Origin: an uncultured Oscillospiraceae bacterium
Lineage (GTDB): Bacteria; Bacillota; Clostridia; Oscillospirales; Oscillospiraceae
Assembly (NCBI GenBank): GCA_905236265.1
Contig: CAJOOV010000172.1
Span: 1 to 7,283, forward strand
Reading direction: 5' to 3'
Length of the DNA: 7,283 nt
Shown: in pieces, positions 1-5,340 of the stretch
Layout: every line of letters begins with the position of its first letter
How positions within the stretch are numbered: the stretch's first letter is position 1
Translations under genes and position numbers: made by a program
The notes under the pieces: model-generated
What the model was told of the DNA's origin: nothing
The model's database searches: none
The model's input: only the letters and a program-made list of their open reading frames with translations

Positions 1-1
1 C

Positions 2-1276
2 ACCTGGTTCTCCTCCGCCCTCTGGCCCTTCTCCGCGCTGGGCTGGCCGGATGAGAACAGCGAGGACTTGAAGTTCTTCTACCCCACCAACACCCTTGTC
101 ACCGGCTATGACATCATCGGCTTCTGGGTGAGCCGGATGATCTTCTCCGGTCTAGCCTACACCGGAAAGGCGCCCTTTGACACCGTATGCGTCCACGGCA
201 TCGTGCGGGACGCTCTGGGCAGGAAGATGTCCAAGAGTCTGGGCAACGGCATTGACCCGCTGGAGGTCATCTCCCAGTACGGCGCAGATGCCCTGCGCCT
301 GATGCTGGTCATGGGCTCCACCCCCGGCAACGACATGCGCTTCAGCGAGGAAAAGGTCACCGCCATGCGGAACTTTGCCAACAAGATCTGGAACGCCTCC
401 CGTTTCCTGATGATGAATCTGACCATTCAGGAAAACCGGCTGCCGGAGACGCTGGAGCTGGAGGACAAGTGGATTCTCTCCCGGCTGAACAGCACCATCC
501 GGGAGGTCACGGAGAACATGGAGCACTTCGAGATGGGCGTTGCCGCCCAGAAGATCTATGACTTCATCTGGGACAGCTATTGCGACTGGTATATCGAGCT
601 GACCAAGTCCCGCCTCACCGGGGAGGACGAGGCCGCCAAGGTTCAGGCGCAGCAGGTGCTTTGCTATGTGCTCACCGAGACGCTGAAGCTGCTGCACCCC
701 TTCATGCCCTTTATCACCGAGGAGATCTGGCAGGCGCTGCCCCACCAGGGGGACTTCCTGATGATGCAGAGCTGGCCGGAATACCACAGCGAATGGAGCT
801 TTGCACAGGACGAGGCGGCCATGGAGAAGATCATGGACGTGATTAAGGCAGTGCGTGCCCGCCGTGCGGAGATGAACGTGGCTCCCAGCCGCAAGGCGGA
901 GCTGACGGTGGTGACCTCGCTGGAAGAGGTGTTCTCCAAGGGTATCCCCTTCTTCCAGCGCCTCGCCTCCACCACGGATGTCACCATCACCCATCAGGCT
1001 CCCGCCTCTTTGGAGGGGCTGGTCAGTCTGGTGACGGCGGATGCCAAGCTGTATATTCCCCTGTCTGAGCTGGTGGATCTGGCCGCAGAGCGCAAGCGTA
1101 TTGAGAAGGAGCTGGACAAAAAGCGGAAGTACCTCTCCGGCATTCTGGGCAAGCTGGCCAATGAGAAGTTCGTCTCCAAAGCCCCTGAGGCCGTGATTCA
1201 GCGGGAGCGGGACAACCAGAGCAAGACGGAAAAGGAAATTGCGCAGCTGGAGGAATCCCTCTCTGCGCTGAGCTGA
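2..1276 (+). CDS. valS: Valyl-tRNA synthetase, C-terminal half (5' truncated by window edge)
   Basis: Class I aminoacyl-tRNA synthetase that charges tRNA-Val with valine in the cytosol. The reading frame is open from base 2 and enters inside the gene; about 424 residues are visible of a protein usually near 880, so the HIGH motif and most of the editing domain lie outside the window. Visible in order: the TWFSSALWPF block at the very start, GYDII-FW (bases 104-127), the catalytic KMSKS loop (bases 224-238, context GRKMSKSLGNG), the anticodon-binding helical domain (NKIWNASRF, then CDWYIE and HPFMPFITEEIW), and the C-terminal coiled coil typical of ValRS (AERKRIEKEL to the end). The stop is TGA at 1274-1276. 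One oddity is a Gly (codon 119-121) where the family usually has Phe in GYDIIFFW. A strong terminator follows 16 bases after the stop. Identification is secure from the KMSKS context and C-terminal coil. Confidence 0.97.
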   Translation, partial: TWFSSALWPFSALGWPDENSEDLKFFYPTNTLVTGYDIIGFWVSRMIFSGLAYTGKAPFDTVCVHGIVRDALGRKMSKSLGNGIDPLEVISQYGADALRLMLVMGSTPGNDMRFSEEKVTAMRNFANKIWNASRFLMMNLTIQENRLPETLELEDKWILSRLNSTIREVTENMEHFEMGVAAQKIYDFIWDSYCDWYIELTKSRLTGEDEAAKVQAQQVLCYVLTETLKLLHPFMPFITEEIWQALPHQGDFLMMQSWPEYHSEWSFAQDEAAMEKIMDVIKAVRARRAEMNVAPSRKAELTVVTSLEEVFSKGIPFFQRLASTTDVTITHQAPASLEGLVSLVTADAKLYIPLSELVDLAAERKRIEKELDKKRKYLSGILGKLANEKFVSKAPEAVIQRERDNQSKTEKEIAQLEESLSALS

Positions 1277-1292
1277 TACAAAATCATACGAA

Positions 1293-1323
1293 AAAAGACC
1301 GAAGCGTCATGCTTCGGTCTTTT
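1293..1323. terminator. Bidirectional intrinsic terminator after valS
   Basis: A perfect 13-base inverted repeat, AAAAGACCGAAGC and GCTTCGGTCTTTT, around the 5-base loop GTCAT. Read on the + strand it ends in TCTTTT and should terminate valS. Read on the minus strand the hairpin ends in TCTTTTTT, so it should also stop transcripts arriving from the HAD gene. The core (26 bases) recurs at 1500-1525. Confidence 0.9.
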
Positions 1324-1324
1324 C
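1299..1324 (+). repeat. Direct repeat copy 1 (26 bases, terminator core)
   Basis: Bases 1299-1324, from CCGAAGC through the loop GTCAT to GCTTCGG and TCTTTTC, are identical to 1500-1525. The offset is 201 bases. Left flanks differ (GA in this copy, CG in the other), and so do right flanks, so the identity is sharply bounded. Confidence 0.9.
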
Positions 1325-1499
1325 AGCTTGTCAAAAACCTCGTAGCGTTCCGCCTGACAAGGCGGAATAGAGTTTAATCATTTTTGTGCCGAATTCATTT
1401 CGGTGCAAAAAAACTGCTATCCATGCAAGTGTGCGAACGAAGTGAGTGCGCGCAGCATGGATGTAGCTTCGATGAAAATCGTTGATTTTCATCGAAACG
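1325..1499. repeat. AT-richer palindrome-dense intergenic element
   Basis: The sequence between the two 26-base direct repeats contains no credible coding frame and is visibly more AT-rich than the flanking genes. It holds four consecutive inverted repeats: TTCCGCC/GGCGGAA (1348-1354 and 1361-1367); TTTTTGTGCCGAA with TTCGGTGCAAAAA (1381-1393 and 1399-1411, two G-U pairs); GCTATCCATGC with 1455-1467 (2-base bulge at 1462-1463); and a perfect TTCGATGAAAATC/GATTTTCATCGAA (1468-1480 and 1484-1496). It could be a small non-autonomous palindromic repeat element or a structured RNA. No transposase or clear mobile-element termini are visible, so the class is left open. Confidence 0.55.
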
Positions 1500-1524
1500 C
1501 CGAAGCGTCATGCTTCGGTCTTTT
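1500..1524 (-). terminator. Possible weak terminator of the HAD gene
   Basis: On the minus strand the hairpin begins one base beyond the HAD stop codon, with a 7-bp stem and a poor T-tract (GTTTC). By itself it looks weak; the full bidirectional terminator at 1293-1323 probably does the main work for HAD transcripts. Confidence 0.4.
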
Positions 1525-1525
1525 C
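1500..1525 (+). repeat. Direct repeat copy 2 (26 bases, terminator core)
   Basis: Identical to 1299-1324. It lies directly against the HAD stop codon (1526-1528). The stem is only 7 bp here (CCGAAGC/GCTTCGG) because the outer GA is replaced by CG. Confidence 0.9.
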
Positions 1526-2350
1526 CTACGCCAGCCCCATCTGTTCCAGCACCTGCGCCACGCCGTCCTGCTGGCAGGGGGGCGCAATCAGGTCGGCATA
1601 CTGCTTCACCTCCGGCTGGGCGTTTGCCATAGCCACGCCGATACCCGCCCCACGGATCATTTCCAGATCATTGGTGCTGTCCCCGAAGGCCACGCAGTCC
1701 GCCGGGTCCATGCCGAAATGGGCGCAGAAGGCGTTCAGCGCCCTGCCCTTATCCACACAGAGCTGGTTGACCTCCCCGCTGATGAGGGTGATGGAGTCAA
1801 AGAGGTTGTCGAACATGGTGAAGGAGTAGTAAGGGGACAGGCTCCGGCGCAGTCTGTGATAGCCCGCCTCGTCCGGGGTATAGAAGCAGATCTTGTACAC
1901 CGCCTCATCCGGCAAGCGCCGGGACAGCTCCCGCACATCCAGCAGGCGGTTGGTGAACTCCACATAGGCGTCGATCTCCGGCGGGCGGCGCTCCCAGACC
2001 CGGTCAATCTGGCTGTAGTCGCAGTAGTTTCCCCGGTTCGTCTGCAGCACGCAGCAGGCACGGTTCTTTTGAAACTGCTCCATGGTATACTCCAGCAGCT
2101 CCGGGGCGATGGGGACAGAGAGCAGCAGCTCCTCCCCCACCTGCGCCGTTGCGCCGGCGTTGGTGATATAGCCGTCAAAGCCGATCTCCCCCACCGGCTG
2201 GGGAATGCTGGTGATATTCCGCCCGGTGGATAGAAAGCAGCGGTTCCCCTGCGCTCTTGCCCTGCGGATGGCGGAGATGGTGCGCTCCGTGGGCGCCTCC
2301 CCCGGCATACAAAGGGTTCCGTCAATGTCAAAAAACAGCAGCTTGCTCAT
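1526..2350 (-). CDS. Cof-type HAD-superfamily hydrolase (class IIB phosphatase)
   Basis: A 274-residue cytosolic phosphatase of the haloacid dehalogenase superfamily, Cof/YidA-like group, expected to hydrolyse small sugar or nucleotide phosphates with Mg2+. All four HAD motifs are visible: motif I DIDGT (residues 8-12, nucleophile Asp8 and acid/base Asp10), motif II STGR (41-44), motif III Lys201 in CVDKGRAL, and motif IV GDSTND (223-228). The roughly 110 residues between motifs II and III form the C2-type cap. Length is normal for the family. The ATG start at 2348-2350 is fixed by motif I lying only eight residues in; AGAGGA/CAGG sequences precede it. The gene converges on valS. Upstream, a terminator-like hairpin lies only about 25 bases before the ATG, leaving little room for a separate promoter. 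The substrate cannot be told from sequence. Confidence 0.93.
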   Translation of the reverse strand: MSKLLFFDIDGTLCMPGEAPTERTISAIRRARAQGNRCFLSTGRNITSIPQPVGEIGFDGYITNAGATAQVGEELLLSVPIAPELLEYTMEQFQKNRACCVLQTNRGNYCDYSQIDRVWERRPPEIDAYVEFTNRLLDVRELSRRLPDEAVYKICFYTPDEAGYHRLRRSLSPYYSFTMFDNLFDSITLISGEVNQLCVDKGRALNAFCAHFGMDPADCVAFGDSTNDLEMIRGAGIGVAMANAQPEVKQYADLIAPPCQQDGVAQVLEQMGLA

Positions 2351-2374
2351 CTCTCTGCACCTGTCCTCTTTCAG

Positions 2375-2408
2375 AAAAACACCCTGTGCCCTTCACCGCA
2401 CAGGGTGT
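2375..2408 (-). terminator. Intrinsic terminator/attenuator between the TPM and HAD genes
   Basis: A perfect 11-bp inverted repeat, ACACCCTGTGC (2379-2389) and GCACAGGGTGT (2398-2408), with an 8-base loop, followed on the minus strand by a run of five T. It starts 12 bases past the TPM stop codon. It should end the upstream operon but lies just ahead of the HAD ribosome-binding region, so it could act as an attenuator. Confidence 0.85.
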
Positions 2409-2419
2409 CCGTTGTCTCT

Positions 2420-3376
2420 TTACCGTCTGCCGCCAAAGCCGCCGCCACGGCCTCCGAAGCCGCCCCCACGGCCTGCGCCGAAGCCCCCGCCTCGAAAGCC
2501 GCCAAAGCCGCCGCCGTGACCGCCTCCAAAGCCGCCGCCTCGGAAGCCGGTTCCGGTGCGGCTGGTGTGGGACTGGTAGGGTCGGCGGTTGACGTAGTGG
2601 ATATGGGGCTGCGTGTATCCCCCCGCTCCTCTCATCATCCGGTTGAACCAGAAACTCCCCGGCCTGTGCCAGGGGAAGATAGGGGCAAAAAGCACCGTGG
2701 GGCGCTCCATATAGCCGTAGGCACGATACCACCGGCGATAGCGTCTCCGCTCTGCGGAGGCGATGAGGAGATAGATCACCACTGCCACAACGATCAGCGT
2801 CAGGACAGGGGATGTCCCCCCATAGCCGGAGGAGGAGGCGGGATAGGCAGGCTCAGAGTAGCCTGCGCCGCTCTGTCCCGCCGGGGCGGCATTGGCACCA
2901 AACCACTCCGACATGCCGGAGAACAGCTTCAGCACGGCGCTGTCATAGTCGCCGTTGAAGAAGCCCTCAGAGGCGTAGGTGTCCAGCATGGTGCCGCACT
3001 CCAGCGAAGGCCAGTCCCCGCCCTCCAGAAAATAGGCATCCTGACTGCCCACATCCATCACCAGCACCAGATCAGAGGAGCCAAGCTGCCACTGCCCGGC
3101 AAGCTCCAAAGCGTATTCGTCCAGCGTCCAGCCTCTGGTATTGTCCACCGCTGCCACGGCGATGATGCTGCCATAGCTGCGGTCAAAGGCGGAATTATAG
3201 GCACGAAGGGATTCTTCCGTGCTGTCACTGAGGACATCGGCGCTGTCCAGAATCCAGTCCCCTGCGTGTACCTGCTCCACTGCCACGGGAGCCATGAACA
3301 GGCTGTAGAGCAGACACAGCGCCACAATCACCGCCGTGACAGCCACAGCCACGGGAAACCTGTTGAGATAGTTCAC
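2420..3376 (-). CDS. TPM-domain membrane protein with RGGGFG-repeat tail
   Basis: A 318-residue membrane protein. Residues 8-29 form a hydrophobic segment that may be an anchor or a signal peptide (possible cleavage after VHA, residue 38). Residues about 40-155 resemble the TPM (TLP18.3/Psb32/MOLO-1) fold, with the typical opening WILDSADVLS, then GSIIAVAAVDNT and LVLVMDVGSQDAYFLEGG; the match is divergent. A Gly/Ser/Pro linker (160-190) leads to a second membrane helix (about 190-206) followed at once by RRRYRRWYR, which by the positive-inside rule puts the C-terminus in the cytosol. Residues 279-318 are five tandem [R/H]GGGFG units. The start is GTG at 3374-3376, supported by AGGTGA six bases upstream. 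It lies 46 bases after telA and is the last gene before the terminator. TPM proteins are usually envelope-associated and some are phosphatases; the activity here is unknown. Confidence 0.82.
   Translation of the reverse strand: MNYLNRFPVAVAVTAVIVALCLLYSLFMAPVAVEQVHAGDWILDSADVLSDSTEESLRAYNSAFDRSYGSIIAVAAVDNTRGWTLDEYALELAGQWQLGSSDLVLVMDVGSQDAYFLEGGDWPSLECGTMLDTYASEGFFNGDYDSAVLKLFSGMSEWFGANAAPAGQSGAGYSEPAYPASSSGYGGTSPVLTLIVVAVVIYLLIASAERRRYRRWYRAYGYMERPTVLFAPIFPWHRPGSFWFNRMMRGAGGYTQPHIHYVNRRPYQSHTSRTGTGFRGGGFGGGHGGGFGGFRGGGFGAGRGGGFGGRGGGFGGRR
2423..2542 (-). repeat. Tandem [R/H]GGGFG repeats coding the TPM protein tail
   Basis: Five in-frame units begin at residues 279, 287, 295, 303 and 310, so the spacing is 8, 8, 8 and 7 residues. 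Each has Arg (His in the second) followed by GGGFG. On the + strand this shows as recurring GCCGCC and AAGCC blocks. It is coding low-complexity sequence, not a CRISPR array. Confidence 0.85.
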
Positions 3377-3382
3377 AGAAGA

Positions 3383-3388
3383 TCACCT
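3383..3388 (-). promoter_or_regulatory. Shine-Dalgarno site selecting the GTG start of the TPM gene
   Basis: AGGTGA on the minus strand lies six bases before the GTG at 3374-3376. It supports this non-ATG start; the GTG inside the SD itself is out of frame. Confidence 0.65.
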
Positions 3389-3422
3389 GCCCTTCCTGCA
3401 ATTGACCTCTCAAGCCCCGGTA

Positions 3423-4574
3423 TTACCCCCGCAGGCTCAACAGCTTCTGCTTCAGCTCGCCCTCGATCTTGCCCAGCTCCACCTCGGCCTCGGCACGCTT
3501 GCGGGCGCCGTCCTTCTGGATGGTAATGACCTCGTCCAGCGTGGCGATCAGCTCCTGATTGGTGTGCTGCAGGGTTTCCAGATCCACAATGGAGCGCTCC
3601 GCCTCCTTTGCGGTGGCCACGGTGCCCATGTGGAGCATCTCGGCGTTTTTCTTCAAAAGCTGGTTGGTCATATCCGTGACGGCACTCTGGGCAGCGGTGG
3701 CCTGACGGGAGCGCTCCAGCCCCAGCGCCAGCACCATCTGGCTCTTCCACAGGGGGATAGTGTTCACCAGAGAGGTCTGGATCTTTTCGATCATCAGCGT
3801 ATCGTTGTTTTGCAGCAGCCGGGTCTGGGGACCCATCTGGACGGAGATCACCCGTGTCAGCTCCAAATCGTGGATTTTCTTCTCGAAACGGTTCACCTGA
3901 TTGGCAAGGTCGTTATACGCCTCGGCATCCTCCTGCCGTCCGGAGGCGGCGGCACGCTCCTTCAGCTCCTTCAGCTCGCCATTGCGCACCGCTTCCAGCT
4001 TTTTCTTGCCGGCGAGGATATACATGGTCAGCTCCTTGTAGTACTGCTGGTTCAGCTCGTACATCTGATCCAGCATCGCCACGTCCTTCATCAGCTCCAC
4101 CTGATGCTTTTCCAGTATTCTGGAAACCTGATCCACATTGGTCTCCGCTTTGGAATACTGCGCCTTCAGCTCGTCCAGCCTCACCTTGCCCCGTGAGAAA
4201 AAGCCCCGCTTCTTCTGCTCGCCGGGGGCGTTGTTCTTCAGCTGCACCACCAGAGAGGACAGGGTGTCCCCCACCTCTCCCAAATCCTTGGTGTTCACCT
4301 TGGCAAGGGCGTTGGACGAAAAATCAGACACATTCTTCTGGGCCGCCACGCCGTACTGCAGCACCTGCGCCGTGTCGGTGATGTCGATTTTTCCGGCAAA
4401 GTCGTCCACCACCTTGCGCTCCGCCTCGCTGAGAAGCTGCTCGTCCAGATCCACTCTGGGTGCCTCCTGCTGCTCCTGCGGGGCATCCGGGGTCAGCGTC
4501 AGGGTGGGCGCCTGGGGCGCCTGCTGGGCGGCGGCCTCTCCCATGGGGTCTAAGGTCAGGTTGATCTCGCTCAT
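3423..4574 (-). CDS. telA: TelA/YaaN-family toxic anion resistance protein
   Basis: A 383-residue soluble protein of the TelA family (tellurite or toxic anion resistance; YaaN in Bacillus). The biochemical activity is not established; family members are linked to resistance to tellurite and cell-envelope-active agents. The first 45 residues are Pro/Gln/acidic and look disordered. After that the protein is almost wholly helical with long charged, coiled-coil-like stretches, for example around residues 130-235 (KVRLDELKAQYSKAET, ILEKHQVELMKDVAMLDQMY) and the last 80 residues. Typical family blocks visible include MLDQMYELNQQYYKELTMYI, NDTLMIEKIQTSL and TIPLWKSQMVLALGLER. No membrane segment is seen. 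The ATG at 4572-4574 has a strong GGAGG eight bases upstream. It lies 39 bases after the xpaC-like gene, matching the xpaC-yaaN order of Bacillus, and 46 bases before the TPM gene. Confidence 0.93.
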   Translation of the reverse strand: MSEINLTLDPMGEAAAQQAPQAPTLTLTPDAPQEQQEAPRVDLDEQLLSEAERKVVDDFAGKIDITDTAQVLQYGVAAQKNVSDFSSNALAKVNTKDLGEVGDTLSSLVVQLKNNAPGEQKKRGFFSRGKVRLDELKAQYSKAETNVDQVSRILEKHQVELMKDVAMLDQMYELNQQYYKELTMYILAGKKKLEAVRNGELKELKERAAASGRQEDAEAYNDLANQVNRFEKKIHDLELTRVISVQMGPQTRLLQNNDTLMIEKIQTSLVNTIPLWKSQMVLALGLERSRQATAAQSAVTDMTNQLLKKNAEMLHMGTVATAKEAERSIVDLETLQHTNQELIATLDEVITIQKDGARKRAEAEVELGKIEGELKQKLLSLRG

Positions 4575-4613
4575 GTTCTGTTCCTCCTCTTACGTTTCCT
4601 ACTCTTTTCTCTC

Positions 4614-5270
4614 TTATGCTTTGCCGTCCGTTCCCAGTCTGCTCCCGGTCAGTCCCTGCTGGCGGAGCATCTGTTCCAGAACGGTGATCTCTGCGGATAT
4701 GTCCATATACTCGTCCTGAAACAGGGCGTCAAGCTGCCGGTCAAATGCCTTGGACACGGTGTCCAGCGACGAGCGCACCCGCTGCTTTGCGGCGGTGATG
4801 TTCTCCCCGTCTGCGCCCAGCTGATCCATGCGGTCGTACTGGTTCAGCAGCTTGATGGTGGTGGGGAGATAGTAGTCCAGAAAACGGCTGGCAGAGGCGG
4901 CCTTCCTCCGGTCAGTGAGAAGCTGGTCGAAGATCTGCCCGGTGACCTGACGAAGATGGGCAATCCGCTCGGAAATCTCCTCATCCTCGATATTGTCCCC
5001 CAGCCGCTGCAGCTCGCTCATCGCCCTGTCCCGTTCCAGCCGCAGCGCATCCCCCTGAGGGTCAGCCTCCTTCGGCTGGGGCGGAATCTCCACCTCCACC
5101 ATCCGGTCAGGGAAAAACAGCCTGCCCAGCAGGAACGCCGCTGCGGAGGCAAGTGCCGTGCCCACATATGCCCCCGGCGTGTTCACCCGCAGGGCAAAGA
5201 CCGCAAAAATCCACACCAGTGCGATGAGATACACGGGCATGACCGCCCGTTCCCGTCTCTTCTCCGTCAT
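4614..5270 (-). CDS. xpaC: XpaC-like membrane protein (5-bromo-4-chloroindolyl phosphate hydrolysis family)
   Basis: A 218-residue protein. A basic N-terminus (TEKRRER) is followed by a tight membrane hairpin, helices at about 12-28 and 33-53, so both termini should be cytosolic. The rest (about 60-218) is a helical, charged cytoplasmic domain with coiled-coil character (DALRLERDRAMSELQRLGDNI) and the family-like stretch FLDYYLPTTIKLLNQYDRMD. The family is named for hydrolysis of a chromogenic phosphate in Bacillus; no catalytic residues are recognisable, and a structural role with TelA is as plausible as an enzymatic one. The ATG at 5268-5270 has a perfect AGGAGG seven bases upstream (5278-5283). 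The gene has its own near-consensus promoter in the 57-base gap after dnaK. Assignment rests on the conserved core and the adjacent telA; the symbol is by homology. Confidence 0.85.
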   Translation of the reverse strand: MTEKRRERAVMPVYLIALVWIFAVFALRVNTPGAYVGTALASAAAFLLGRLFFPDRMVEVEIPPQPKEADPQGDALRLERDRAMSELQRLGDNIEDEEISERIAHLRQVTGQIFDQLLTDRRKAASASRFLDYYLPTTIKLLNQYDRMDQLGADGENITAAKQRVRSSLDTVSKAFDRQLDALFQDEYMDISAEITVLEQMLRQQGLTGSRLGTDGKA

Positions 5271-5288
5271 GGGCTCCCCTCCTGTCTC

Positions 5289-5340
5289 CGGCGGTTTGTC
5301 TCATTATAGCCTTCCCGGAATATGCCGTCAAGAACCGCCG
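5289..5340. repeat. 8-base inverted repeat flanking the xpaC promoter
   Basis: CGGCGGTT at 5289-5296 and AACCGCCG at 5333-5340 are exact complements. On the minus strand one arm ends one base before the -35 box and the other falls around the expected transcription start. It may be an operator pair, a hairpin closing the dnaK transcript, or chance in GC-rich DNA. Confidence 0.4.
5303..5331 (-). promoter_or_regulatory. Sigma-A-type promoter for xpaC-telA-TPM
   Basis: On the minus strand there is TTGACG (5326-5331), a 17-base spacer, and a perfect TATAAT (5303-5308). Matches to consensus are 5/6 and 6/6 at ideal spacing. The -35 box contains the dnaK TGA stop codon. A start near 5296 would give a leader of about 26 bases that includes the AGGAGG site. 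Confidence 0.78.

Noticed and set aside
152..994. Long minus-strand open frame (280 codons) opposite valS
   Set aside because: It is antisense to an unmistakable valS reading frame, its translation is His/Gly/Leu-rich without domains, and such shadows are expected in GC-rich genes.
1430..1454. Possible tRNA-like or riboswitch fold in the valS-HAD gap
   Set aside because: No TTC-G T-loop, anticodon arm or known riboswitch core could be placed; simple inverted repeats explain the pairing.
1403..2233. Plus-strand open frame (276 codons) over the HAD gene
   Set aside because: It lies opposite the HAD gene with all four catalytic motifs on the minus strand; its start falls in the hairpin-rich element and its product matches nothing recognisable.
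2423..2560. Regularly spaced repeats suggestive of a CRISPR array
   Set aside because: The period is 21-24 bases, with no distinct spacers, and it translates in frame to RGGGFG units.
2405..3526. Plus-strand open frame (373 codons) over the TPM gene
   Set aside because: The Ala/Lys/Ser-rich start is only the complement of the Gly/Arg/Phe repeat tail; the minus-strand frame has membrane helices, an SD site and operon context.
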